Assembly (NCBI GenBank): GCA_964555285.1
Contig: CAZKRM010000004.1
Coordinates: forward strand, 62,001 to 126,000
Source of the DNA: JBBIQV01 sp964555285
GTDB lineage: Bacteria; Nitrospirota; Nitrospiria; Nitrospirales; Nitrospiraceae
Direction: 5' to 3'
DNA: 64,000 bases
The first letter of the stretch is position 1, and every line of letters begins with the position of its first letter. Shown in pieces: positions 8,981 through 17,629 of the stretch. Under the pieces are notes generated by a model. The model was given only the letters and a program-made list of their open reading frames with translations, was not told the origin of the DNA and searched no databases. Position numbers and translations under genes: made by a program.

Positions 8981-11061
8981 GTTGCTGGAGCCCTCTGTTC
9001 CAGTAAGCCGGCCAGCTTTGCAACATCGACTTGCAGAAAGGAACGTTCAAGCGCGGTCGTGGCACGGTCTCGAAACTGCTGTTGCCGCTCCACGATCTGC
9101 TGGTATTCACGTTGAGCCTCTGCTCCCCGCCCCAATTCCATGTACAAGCGGATGAGTAGTTCACGGCCGGGCAGGAAATTGGGTTCAAGTTCCACGGCTT
9201 GTTTCAGGCGCCGTTCGGCTTCGTCGTGTCGTCCTCGCGCCAGCGCGAGCCGCGCCAGTTCGAATCGATGGGCATAGCTGAACGGTTCCAAACCGGCTGC
9301 TCGCTCGTACGCCTCCACGGCTTGTCCCAGCCAGACGCGGTCTTGTTCCGTCATCTCATTGGGACGACGAGAAGAAGCCTGCGACGTATAGACATATCCG
9401 AGCAGGCTTTGCAGCCGTCCGTCCAACGGGTTCAAGGCAATGGCTGTTCGCAATTCCCCGATCGACGCCTGAACCATTGCCTGGTCATGAGTCCGTTGAG
9501 CAAGCTGAAAATAGGCCGCCGCTAATGAATTGTGATAGAGCGATTTCCCTGGATCGAGAAAAATTGCTCGCTGAAAATCGCCGATGGCTTGCTCGAACTG
9601 TTGCTGTTTGGCCAAGCGCGTCCCCGATTCATACATCTGATAGGCAAGCCCCAGCCTCAGAACGTTCGCCGCCAGCAGCCCGATCACGACCATACCCATC
9701 GTTGCCCAAAGCACGGGGCGCCGGATGGTCACGGCTGGGGGGAGAGGATTAAGGTGAGGGGGGCTATTTTCTCGACAGAGCTTTCTCCCCAAGATGACGA
9801 TCGCCACGCAGAGCGTGAGAAGAATTGCGAGAGCCGGTTCATGGAGGTTGGAATCCACGGCGGCCTGCGTGAGGATCACCACGATGCCGGCGCACATCCC
9901 TACGGCCAACCCGCGTTGCCGGCGAGTGAGCCGTTGCCGAAGAAGCCACCAGGCTTCACGCGCCACAAGCGCAAGACCCCACAAGAATACGCCGAGGCCG
10001 ACGGCCCCAAGTTCGACGCCGATCTGAAGATATTCATTGTGAGGGGTTTGCGCAATTTTCCCATAGCGAGCGATTTCACCCTCGACTGGGAACGCGTATC
10101 GAGGATAGGTGTACTGGTACAAGCCGAGACCTACCCCGAACGGATGTTCGGACATCTCATGAAGCGCGCTCTGCCACATCTGCAGACGCGCGTAGGTTTC
10201 CGGATTCCCCCCGTGTTCGGCAATGGCTCGATCACGAATCGGATTAGGGACCAGACAGCCGAGAAGCACCACGACGAGAAGTCCGATCACGCCACGCCGC
10301 CCAAACCGCAACCCGATCACGAGCGCAACTCCCACGAACAACGCCAGGACCCCACCACGAGAGCCGGTCTGCACCAGCGCCGCCAGCAATATGGACAGGA
10401 CGGCAAGCGGAAGAAGCAGGCGAATTGAGGCTCGCCACTTCGGCCACGATCGTCGATGGCGAGGCCGGATATAACAAGCAGCGGTCAAGACCAGCATGGA
10501 TACGGTGGCGAGATAGCCGGCTAGAAAATTCGGGTTGAAGAATGTGCCGGTCGGTCTAGCCACCTCCCCTTGAGCAGCCTGGACAAACGCCCAGATCGCT
10601 TGGGCCAGTGCCATCCCAACCAGCACCGCTCGCAATTTGGCCACATCTTCCCACCGCTCGACAAACGCCGCAAGGAGATAGAGCAATCCAGCATAACCAA
10701 GGAGCACGACGAGCCATTGTAGGCTTTGGTTGGTATAAGGAGACCACTCGACTGATGCGGCAGCCATTCCCAGAAAAACCAGGATCGGCAGTCCAGCTGA
10801 CAAACGAGGGCAAACCAATCGCCTGGTCGTGATGATCCTGACCCAGTAGGTTCCGAACGCTGATAGGATCATCAGCCTGATGATCATGGCCGCGACATGA
10901 GTCGTCCCCCCCTCGAACAAAGGAGAGACCACCAATAGGCTACCGACCAAGACCAGCCCCAGGCATGTCAAGAAGTCGCGACGGCGAGGAAGGTAGAAAA
11001 GTTGGCCTGGTAGGGAGAACGCTCGCACAACCGGTAGTCTACTGCAAAGTGCAACGGTCAA
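8977..11061 (-). CDS. O-antigen ligase/polymerase family protein fused to TPR domain
   Basis: About 694 residues. The first 440 hold roughly ten membrane segments and the Wzy/WaaL-type signature: a loop with GTFFNPNFLAGYLA, TGSRGG, and a large periplasmic loop with TPHNEYLQIGVELG. The C-terminal 230 residues are soluble and contain at least three TPR pairs (for example AIGDFQRAIFLDPGKSLYHN). Such proteins either ligate glycan to lipid A or polymerise repeat units; the TPR half probably binds partners or glycan. The listed start is a TTG; GTG codons downstream near 11028 are alternatives. It is the promoter-proximal gene of the leftward envelope cluster. Confidence 0.82.
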   Translation of the reverse strand: MTVALCSRLPVVRAFSLPGQLFYLPRRRDFLTCLGLVLVGSLLVVSPLFEGGTTHVAAMIIRLMILSAFGTYWVRIITTRRLVCPRLSAGLPILVFLGMAAASVEWSPYTNQSLQWLVVLLGYAGLLYLLAAFVERWEDVAKLRAVLVGMALAQAIWAFVQAAQGEVARPTGTFFNPNFLAGYLATVSMLVLTAACYIRPRHRRSWPKWRASIRLLLPLAVLSILLAALVQTGSRGGVLALFVGVALVIGLRFGRRGVIGLLVVVLLGCLVPNPIRDRAIAEHGGNPETYARLQMWQSALHEMSEHPFGVGLGLYQYTYPRYAFPVEGEIARYGKIAQTPHNEYLQIGVELGAVGLGVFLWGLALVAREAWWLLRQRLTRRQRGLAVGMCAGIVVILTQAAVDSNLHEPALAILLTLCVAIVILGRKLCRENSPPHLNPLPPAVTIRRPVLWATMGMVVIGLLAANVLRLGLAYQMYESGTRLAKQQQFEQAIGDFQRAIFLDPGKSLYHNSLAAAYFQLAQRTHDQAMVQASIGELRTAIALNPLDGRLQSLLGYVYTSQASSRRPNEMTEQDRVWLGQAVEAYERAAGLEPFSYAHRFELARLALARGRHDEAERRLKQAVELEPNFLPGRELLIRLYMELGRGAEAQREYQQIVERQQQFRDRATTALERSFLQVDVAKLAGLLEQRAPAT

Positions 11062-11134
11062 CGTTGCTCGGGCACCAAATGAAACAGGGTGGGAATCCTT
11101 ACAGAATCCCCACCCCGCAGCGAGAACCCAACGA

Positions 11135-11593
11135 CTACGATGTTACGTCATTGATGGTATTGGTTAAGGTCTTGACGTCATTCATCGTCCAGGTGTCGCA
11201 GATCGTATCGCCATCAATGTTGCCGGTTGCAAGAGCCGTAAATCCCGTGGCACCGTTGGCCGAACCGGTATATGTCGCACAAGTACCGACGGTCGAGCCG
11301 GCAAGAACGTTCGTTCCACCATCCAAGGTGAAGCTGTAACGCTGGCTCCCCGTGCTCGCAACCTGAAATCCGATCGTACCAAAGACGGGCGAGTAGGTGT
11401 TCGATTCGCCGAAGTAGGCCACTTCAGAAGTATAGATACCCCCCAGGTTCGTCTTGGCTTCTGATTGCTTCGACTTTGCCTGATACTGCATGAAGTTCGG
11501 AATGGCGATCGCCGCCAGAATCCCGATGATCGCCACGACGATCATCAACTCGATTAACGTGAAACCCTTTTGGCTCTGCAATTTCTTTAACAT
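11135..11593 (-). CDS. Type IV pilin-like protein (prepilin)
   Basis: A 152-residue prepilin starting at ATG 11593 with AAGGAGGAT seven bases upstream; the longer reading to 11746 is not needed. It has a short basic leader KKLQSQKG cut before FTLIELMIVVAI by prepilin peptidase, with Glu5 present, then the hydrophobic alpha-1 helix. The C-terminal part has GNIDGDTICDTW, an acidic loop that may bind calcium as in some pseudopilins. It is probably a major pilin of the type IV pilus whose retraction motors PilT/PilU lie at 24.4-26.7 kb. A pseudopilin role cannot be excluded. Confidence 0.88.
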   Translation of the reverse strand: MLKKLQSQKGFTLIELMIVVAIIGILAAIAIPNFMQYQAKSKQSEAKTNLGGIYTSEVAYFGESNTYSPVFGTIGFQVASTGSQRYSFTLDGGTNVLAGSTVGTCATYTGSANGATGFTALATGNIDGDTICDTWTMNDVKTLTNTINDVTS

Positions 11594-11869
11594 CTTCCGA
11601 TCCTCCTTTACTGTTAAGTGCCTCTTCTCCATCTCCACCCTCACTATCATCCTCATCATCGACTTTGTTTGCTTCGTGTATGCCTCAGGTCCGACACACC
11701 CCCTAAAAGCATGATCCGTGCCCCCTCTTTCAGGAAACCAACCCACGAACTTTCAATAGGTTCGCCATGTCTGTCCCGGTGCAGAAGTCCGCATTGCCCG
11801 CGCCGTCCGCATTTGTTGATACATGGTGCCAAGAATTGTCACTGATCAGATACACCGTGCTCTCACCCT
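11594..11869. other. Intergenic region between two pilin genes
   Basis: About 275 bases without a supported gene. It holds the Shine-Dalgarno sequence of the downstream pilin and presumably its promoter. I looked for a sigma-54 site, common for pilA; one TGGCAC-like element is present near 11830 on the minus strand but no matching -12 element follows at the right distance. Nothing else is evident. Confidence 0.4.
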
Positions 11870-12358
11870 TTATTGAATCGCATCGTTCTTATCCGGCACA
11901 AACAGCTCGGCTTTGGCATCGTTCACGTGCCACTCGTCAAGAGTCCCATCACCATCCAGATTGGCCGTCGCAGTCGCGGTGAACCCCCCCGATGAAACAG
12001 CCGCCGAGTACGTTCCATTTTCTGCGGTCAGGCCGGCGGCAGGCTGCAAGACATCGACAGCTTGTGGGTTACCGGCGCTATCCGTCGAGACCGCTCTATA
12101 TGTGTACCGCTGATTACTTCCCTTCACACGGAACGCTATTTCCGTGAAGCCGCTGTAGCGGTTCTTTTCTCCGAAGAACGCGATTTCAGCGGAATACACC
12201 CCACCCAGATTCGCCTTCGCTTCGGACTGAACACTCTTTGCCTGCCACTGCAAATACTTGGGAATGGCGATTGTCGCCAGCAGGCCAATGATGCCCACCA
12301 CGATCATCAACTCGATCAGGGTGAACCCCTGCTCAGTCTTGATCCGTGTGCTCTTCAT
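11870..12358 (-). CDS. Type IV pilin-like protein (second prepilin)
   Basis: A 162-residue prepilin starting at ATG 12358 with AAGGAG upstream. The leader MKSTRIKTEQG is followed by FTLIELMIVVGI with Glu5. The globular part shares the frame of the neighbouring pilin: SEAKANLGGVYSAEIAFFGE at the end of the helix, and a C-terminal acidic loop NLDGDGTLDEW followed by VNDAK. The two genes are clear paralogues, probably from tandem duplication with later divergence of the exposed region. One may be the major and the other a minor pilin. Confidence 0.88.
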   Translation of the reverse strand: MKSTRIKTEQGFTLIELMIVVGIIGLLATIAIPKYLQWQAKSVQSEAKANLGGVYSAEIAFFGEKNRYSGFTEIAFRVKGSNQRYTYRAVSTDSAGNPQAVDVLQPAAGLTAENGTYSAAVSSGGFTATATANLDGDGTLDEWHVNDAKAELFVPDKNDAIQ

Positions 12359-12421
12359 CCTCGGCTCCTTTCGAATTTCTGACGAGATTACTTGAAATTC
12401 GATTGAACTCCGAACCCACAC

Positions 12422-12745
12422 AGCGGGAATGAAGCTCCCCGCAGCAAGCTGCGGGGTATCCTGCGAAATTCTCCGAAGCCGCTACCCTCCTTCGCCAAGG
12501 CTACGGAGGGTTCTCCTCGCCTTCATCCCCGCAGCAAGCTGCGGGGTATTCTGCGAAGGAGAATCAGCAGATTCCATGCCATCGAGCCTCTTTCACAGAG
12601 ACCTCGCCTGGGAAGACCCTAATCTACAAAGAAAAATAACAGGTTGTATCCGACAGTCGAGAAAGAAGTGAAAATCAGCCGATCAGGTTTGGATGGGTCG
12701 CAGAGGAGCGATGCCGAAATTCGGCGCGGGAAGGAAAGCCTTGAA
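12422..12745. repeat. Palindromic repeats in intergenic region
   Basis: No gene is supported here. Two copies of a perfect palindrome built on CCCCGCAGCAAGCTGCGGGG lie at 12437-12456 and 12527-12546, each followed by TAT-C/T-CTGCGAA, exactly 90 bp apart. Between them ACCCTCC and GGAGGGT (about 12484-12511) form another inverted repeat. The copies resemble REP/BIME-type extragenic palindromes and may act as transcript ends for the TPR lipoprotein gene or as mRNA-stabilising hairpins upstream of the pilin gene. Confidence 0.7.
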
Positions 12746-12749
12746 CGCA

Positions 12750-12895
12750 CAGCAGGCTGCGGGAAAATACTCGTCACTCCCGCGAATGCGGGAGTCCAGA
12801 AACTTCGTCCTCAATCGTTTCAATGACTTCCTGGATTCCCGCTTACGCGGGAATGACAAAACAATAGTTCCACAAGGTTAATCCGCAGCCTGCTG
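12750..12895. repeat. Nested inverted repeats (MITE/REP-like)
   Basis: Two nested inverted repeats. The outer arms CAGCAGGCTGCGG (12750-12762) and CCGCAGCCTGCTG (12883-12895) are perfect 13-bp complements. Inside them two 27-bp arms (12773-12799 and 12831-12857) each contain their own small palindrome CCCGCGxxxGCGGG and are near-perfect complements of each other, with a 31-bp spacer. The inner unit, starting GTCAyTCCCGCG and ending in mirrored GCGGGAATGAC, is like short non-autonomous palindromic elements that are dispersed in many bacterial genomes. No coding sequence overlaps it. Confidence 0.7.
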
Positions 12896-12918
12896 GACGG
12901 TACTCATGGCCGGAAGGG

Positions 12919-14859
12919 CTAGGGCAAGGGGACTGCCTGTTGAGCGGCTTTCTGTTCCGAGACTCGTCGCGCGGCCCGACGCACCCGTTCTTCTTGAGAC
13001 GGATCGCCCATCCCCCGTTCTCGAAACCGCTCGATCAACTTCGTGTTCGAGGGGTCCAGTTCCAGCGAATGGAGCCATGCCTCGCGTGCGTCATGGAGCA
13101 GATTCTGCTTGAGGTAGATTTCACCCAGGTGTTCGAAAATGACAGGGTCATCGCCGACCAACGCCACGGCGCGCTTGATCTCGGTAAGCGCCTCATCGAG
13201 ACGACCCATCTTATAGAAGGCCCACCCGAGGCTGTCGACGTAATAGCCGTTGTCCGGCTTCAGCGCGACCGCCTGCTTGGTGAGCCCCAACGCCTCTTCG
13301 ACCTTAATCCCCCGCTCCGCGTAGCTGTACCCAAGGTAATTGAGCGCATCGGCATGGTGTGGGTCGAGTTTCAGCGCCGTCTCCATCACACGGACGACAT
13401 CGTCGAAGCGATTGAGCTTGTCGTAGGCGGTACCCAGATTGAAATGCAGGTCGGCATTCTTGGGGTTGAATTGGATCCCCTCTTCAAACGCCTGCGAGGC
13501 CATCTCGAATCGATCCGACTGCAAGTACGCCAACCCCAGCACGATATGGGATTCAGGCTGCTTGGGATTCAGTTTGGTCGCCTCGCGCAAATGGGCGATC
13601 GATTCCGGAATACGTTTCTGGCGGTAGAGCAGCACGCCGAGGTGTAAATGTCCCTCAAAATACATCGGTTCCAGCTTGAGATTGAAGTCGTACGCCTCGA
13701 TGGCTTTCTCGTGTTCCTTGCTTTCTTCGAAGAGGTACCCCAGATAGTCGCGCACTTTCAGTTCCGCAGGACGTACCGCCAGAATCTTCTGGAGTCGCTC
13801 GATGGCCTTGGGATACTCCTTCATCTCCCCATACATCAGGCCGACACGGAGTTGCGCGTCCAAATCATCGGGGTCTTCGGCCAGCATCTGCTCCAGTTCG
13901 GTCAAGGCAGACTGGTAGTCCTTGGCATTCATAAACAACCGCACCAGATGTTGACGGATTTCCCGATTCCGCGGATTGATGCCCTCCAGATACCGACGAT
14001 AGACCGCGACGGCTTTCTCCCGCTCCTGCCTAGCCTCGTGTAACGTTCCGAGCGCGAGATACGCCGGCTCGAACGACTGGTTGACGGCAATGGCTCGCTC
14101 GAAATGCTTGATCGCGGCGTCGAACTGTTTCGATTCAACCCCCACACGTCCTAAGTGGTAATAGCCCACCGCGGAGTCCGGCGCCAACGCGATGCCCTCT
14201 TTGATAGCCTGCTCGGCATCGGCCACCCGCTTCAAGCTGAGCAGCAAGAGGCCCTTCGAAAAATACGGGTCGCTCTTGCCCGGCTCGGCCTGAATAGCGC
14301 GATCGAACAGCACGAGCGCACGCTCCTGCTGCCCAGCCCCGGCATACACACCCGCCATCTGGCTGAGCGTCTGACTGTCGAGTTCTTGCCCCTGGGCCGC
14401 CTCGTCGGCGTAGCGAACAGCCGCCTTCAGATCGCCTATCGAGTAGTACAGTACCGCCAACCTGGCTTTGATGGAGACTGCGCCAGGATCGGATTGAAGA
14501 GCGGCCTCGTACTCCCGGACGGCCCGTTCCGTGTCCTGCGCCAGCTCCGCCTGATAGCCCAGCATAAAATGGTAGGCAGATCGCGAGTCGGTCGCAGGTT
14601 GCGGCTTGGTCGCCGCGGGAACGGATGGACTCACCCCTGCCTGAGTGGACTCCCCATGAGGAGCCGCAGCGCAAGCGACGGCAAGGAGCGGAATCGCTGC
14701 GAGGATCAGCGCACATCGTGTGCGCGAATCAACGGCTGGAGTTTGGAGAGCCGAGCGTGCGGTGTCGGTGGATGGTCGCACGAGCGATCGTACTAAGAAC
14801 GCGTGAAAGGGTTGTGGGAACGTGACGTGATTATACCGAGCGAAGGAAAGACGCGTCAA
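12919..14859 (-). CDS. TPR-repeat lipoprotein
   Basis: Up to 646 residues with a probable lipoprotein signal (hydrophobic stretch ending LLAVAC about residue 62 of the longest reading). The rest is an almost continuous array of about 14 tetratricopeptide repeats, for example HFERAIAVNQSFEPAYLALG and LNYLGYSYAERGIKVEEAL. It is probably an outer-membrane or periplasmic scaffold. The longest reading starts at a TTG overlapping the dnaB stop; a GTG at 14781 gives a more usual signal peptide. Similar large TPR proteins take part in envelope export or pilus assembly; the exact job is unknown. Confidence 0.8.
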   Translation of the reverse strand: MTRLSFARYNHVTFPQPFHAFLVRSLVRPSTDTARSALQTPAVDSRTRCALILAAIPLLAVACAAAPHGESTQAGVSPSVPAATKPQPATDSRSAYHFMLGYQAELAQDTERAVREYEAALQSDPGAVSIKARLAVLYYSIGDLKAAVRYADEAAQGQELDSQTLSQMAGVYAGAGQQERALVLFDRAIQAEPGKSDPYFSKGLLLLSLKRVADAEQAIKEGIALAPDSAVGYYHLGRVGVESKQFDAAIKHFERAIAVNQSFEPAYLALGTLHEARQEREKAVAVYRRYLEGINPRNREIRQHLVRLFMNAKDYQSALTELEQMLAEDPDDLDAQLRVGLMYGEMKEYPKAIERLQKILAVRPAELKVRDYLGYLFEESKEHEKAIEAYDFNLKLEPMYFEGHLHLGVLLYRQKRIPESIAHLREATKLNPKQPESHIVLGLAYLQSDRFEMASQAFEEGIQFNPKNADLHFNLGTAYDKLNRFDDVVRVMETALKLDPHHADALNYLGYSYAERGIKVEEALGLTKQAVALKPDNGYYVDSLGWAFYKMGRLDEALTEIKRAVALVGDDPVIFEHLGEIYLKQNLLHDAREAWLHSLELDPSNTKLIERFRERGMGDPSQEERVRRAARRVSEQKAAQQAVPLP

Positions 14860-16202
14860 ACGACTTCGCGATTCTCGAGGCTTTCAAACTTCGCGAAGCG
14901 ATCGTGGAAGAACAACTGCCGATCCCCGATCGGACCATTGCGGTGCTTCCGCACGAGGATATCCGCGATCCCCTTCCGTTCCGAGTTCGGATCGTACACG
15001 TCTTCGCGATAGATGAAGATCACCACATCGGCGTCCTGCTCGATCGCACCGGATTCGCGAAGATCCGCCAACATGGGGATGGGCGGCTTGCGGCTTTCGA
15101 CTGCGCGACTCAACTGGGAGAGTGCGATCACGGGAACGTCCAACTCTTTGGCGAGTCCTTTCAGCGAGCGCGAGATATCCGAGATTTCCTGCTGCCGCGA
15201 CTCCGCATCGCTACGTCCCTGCATGAGCTGAAGGTAATCCACGATCAATAGGCCGAGCCCCCGTTCCGCCTTCAGCCGCCGCGCTTTGCCGCGCATCTGC
15301 TGCACCGTCAACGCGCCGGTGTCGTCGATAAAGATCGGCGCCTGCTCGAGACGGCCTGCGGCTTCGGCCAGACGCCACCAGTCTTCTTTCTGCAACCGAC
15401 CGGTCCGCAACGCATGCGAGTCCACCCGTGCTTCCGAGCTGAGCATCCTCAACACGAGTTGAGGTTTGGACATTTCCAGGCTGAAAATGCCGACCACGGT
15501 TCCCGCGTGAATCGCCGCATGCTGGGCGATTCCCAACGCCAGGCTCGTCTTGCCCATACTCGGCCGCCCTGCAATCACCACCAAGTCCGATGCCTGTAAC
15601 CCCGCGGTAATATCATCAAGATCGTAATACCCGGTCGGCACACCCGTGACACGCTCTTTCCGCTTGGAGAGGCGATCGACGAGGTCCAGGCTCTCCTTGA
15701 TGATTTGGTTGAGCGGTGAGAATGAACGTCCGAGCTTCCCCTGAGCCAGGCTGAACACTGAGCGCTCGGCGAAGTCGAGCAACTCATCCACCTGCAAGGC
15801 GCCCTCATACCCGCGCGTAATCACTTCGGTCGAGGTGGAGATCAGGCCGCGCAGGAGCGCTTTATCCCGCACAATCTTACAGTGGTAGCGGATGTTGGCG
15901 GAACTGGAGACCGCTTGCACCAATTCCGCGAGGTAGGCGGCCCCGCCGACGGCTTCCAATTCACCACGGGCCTTGATGCGTTCGGTGAGCGTAATCTGGT
16001 CGATCACCTCGCTCACATCCGACAGCTCCAACATCGCCTGAAAAATTCTGCGATGGGCCGTCCGATAGAAATCCTCTTCGGTCAGGATCTCCATGGCTTT
16101 GGCTATCGCGGCGTTGTCGAGCAAGATCGCGCCCAGCACGGATTGTTCGGCCTCGAGATTCTGAGGGGGAAGTTTTGGCTCTAACAGATCGATCGCGGCC
16201 AC
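14856..16202 (-). CDS. dnaB: Replicative DNA helicase DnaB
   Basis: A 448-residue hexameric helicase that unwinds DNA at the replication fork. The N-terminal DnaB domain begins PPQNLEAEQSVLGAIL; the RecA-like C-terminal domain has Walker A GRPSMGKTS (about residue 212), Walker B LLIVDYLQLM, and the conserved SLKGLAKELDVPVIALSQLSR region, given here as ALSQLSR, plus DLRESGAIEQDAD. The length is usual for the family. Translation starts at GTG 16202 behind AAGGAGT. The stop overlaps the longest start of the TPR lipoprotein gene. No intein is present. Confidence 0.96.
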   Translation of the reverse strand: MAAIDLLEPKLPPQNLEAEQSVLGAILLDNAAIAKAMEILTEEDFYRTAHRRIFQAMLELSDVSEVIDQITLTERIKARGELEAVGGAAYLAELVQAVSSSANIRYHCKIVRDKALLRGLISTSTEVITRGYEGALQVDELLDFAERSVFSLAQGKLGRSFSPLNQIIKESLDLVDRLSKRKERVTGVPTGYYDLDDITAGLQASDLVVIAGRPSMGKTSLALGIAQHAAIHAGTVVGIFSLEMSKPQLVLRMLSSEARVDSHALRTGRLQKEDWWRLAEAAGRLEQAPIFIDDTGALTVQQMRGKARRLKAERGLGLLIVDYLQLMQGRSDAESRQQEISDISRSLKGLAKELDVPVIALSQLSRAVESRKPPIPMLADLRESGAIEQDADVVIFIYREDVYDPNSERKGIADILVRKHRNGPIGDRQLFFHDRFAKFESLENREVV

Positions 16203-16217
16203 AACCGTGGGACTCCT

Positions 16218-17615
16218 TTACGCGTCTTGCCTCTCGAGCACTCGATTGGCCAGCCACTCGACCGTCACTCGCTTAGACGGAAGCGACCGTTGCGTCCGGC
16301 CGCCCCGTCGCACCGACGTTGCATCGAGAATGTTTTCCACCACCACCACTTCGTCCTTTCGCGTGTCCGGTGCGCCGACGATCACAGCCGCAGCGGCCCG
16401 CTGACACCGGGCTTCTTCGACTGCCTTCTGAACCAAACGGGTACGCGCGTGCCTCACCTGGCCCTGAATGACCCGGCAGCCCGATTCACGCAGGCGCGTC
16501 GCGAGTTCAACCACTCGATGGGCGAGATGCGAGGGAGCCGACACCAGGTAGTCCGCCCGCGCGTGAATCGCTCCGTCGCCTGGAAGCGCCATCGCGCGGA
16601 AGAGCCGATCCACATCGAGCGCAAATCCCGTGGACGGCAACTCTCGCCCGAAGCGGCCGATCAGGTGATCGTACCGCCCCCCGCCGCCCAGCTCGGAGCC
16701 GACCCCCTCCGCAAAGACGTCGAAGACGACCCCGTCATAATACTCGAAGCCCCGAAACTCTCCCAGGTCGAGCAGCAGGTCGTCCTTGAGTCCGGCCGAC
16801 ACGAGTAACTCATAGACTTTCTCCAAGCGATCCAGCGGCTCACGCAACGATGCGTCCCTGCCGGCCAACCGCCGCCCCTGCTCCAGCACCTCCTCGCCGC
16901 CACACAGTCCTGGAGCAGCCAGGATCCCTCGCGCCGTTGGTCTTGGAACACGCTCCGCAGCGACGATCTCCTCGAGACGAGGCAAATCTCTGCGCGCCGC
17001 GGCTTGCTCGGCCCGCTTCTGCGCATCCGCCGACATCCCGGAACGAGCCAGGAGATGTTTGAAAAACCCGACGTGTCCCAACGAGACTTTGAGCGAGGGA
17101 AGCCCCACGCGTTGGAGGCACTGCACCATGAGCGCAATGATCTCGCTGTCGCTGCTCGCATCCTGCGCGCCGATGAGTTCTGCCCCGACCTGAAAAATCT
17201 CCCGATCGCGCCCCGCATGCTCGGGCTCATAACGGAACACGGCGGTCCGGTACGATAATCGCAACGGCACCGTCGACCCGGTCAATCCCATTGCCACGGT
17301 CCGTGCGATCTGTGCCGTCGCATCCGGCCGCAGCAACAGGATCCGCCCCGTCGTTCGGTCCACGAATTGAAAGCATTGCTCGATCACCGCCGGCTCCAAG
17401 CCAGGCGCCAGCACGTCGAGATATTCGAAGGTGGGAAGGATGATCTCTTCATACCCCCACCGTTCGAGCTGCGACAGTAAGATTTCTTCCAGTCGCCGCA
17501 CGCGCCTGGCGGTGTGAGGGAGAATGGTCGTCATCCCCTCGGGGACGAGCGACCGTTCCCGTCGAGAACCGACGGAGGCGGGAACGATGGACGATGGTGA
17601 GGCCGGAGGAACCAT
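16218..17615 (-). CDS. hisZ: ATP phosphoribosyltransferase regulatory subunit HisZ
   Basis: A class II histidyl-tRNA-synthetase paralogue of about 465 residues. Motifs: PEGMTTILPHTARR at the start of the core, ILPTFEYLDVL (motif 1), RPDATAQIAR and SYRTAVFRYE (motif 2), and GGGGRYDHLIGRFGRELPSTGFALD (motif 3 region, key part GGRYDHL). HisZ lacks aminoacylation and is needed with the short form of HisG for the first step of histidine synthesis. It is longer than the usual 380-400 residues because of an extra C-terminal alpha/beta domain resembling an anticodon-binding domain. HisRS itself is the alternative, but the PEGM/LPHTARR start favours HisZ. Its ATG is 15 bp after serA. Confidence 0.82.
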   Translation of the reverse strand: MVPPASPSSIVPASVGSRRERSLVPEGMTTILPHTARRVRRLEEILLSQLERWGYEEIILPTFEYLDVLAPGLEPAVIEQCFQFVDRTTGRILLLRPDATAQIARTVAMGLTGSTVPLRLSYRTAVFRYEPEHAGRDREIFQVGAELIGAQDASSDSEIIALMVQCLQRVGLPSLKVSLGHVGFFKHLLARSGMSADAQKRAEQAAARRDLPRLEEIVAAERVPRPTARGILAAPGLCGGEEVLEQGRRLAGRDASLREPLDRLEKVYELLVSAGLKDDLLLDLGEFRGFEYYDGVVFDVFAEGVGSELGGGGRYDHLIGRFGRELPSTGFALDVDRLFRAMALPGDGAIHARADYLVSAPSHLAHRVVELATRLRESGCRVIQGQVRHARTRLVQKAVEEARCQRAAAAVIVGAPDTRKDEVVVVENILDATSVRRGGRTQRSLPSKRVTVEWLANRVLERQDA

Positions 17616-17629
17616 GGTCTGCCGGCGGG

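Noticed and set aside
11594..11869. Sigma-54 promoter for the pilin gene
   Set aside because: A TGGCAC-like -24 element is present but no GC-type -12 element follows at the required distance.
12422..12895. CRISPR array
   Set aside because: Repeats are palindromic, only two to four copies, with no regular spacers and no cas genes nearby.
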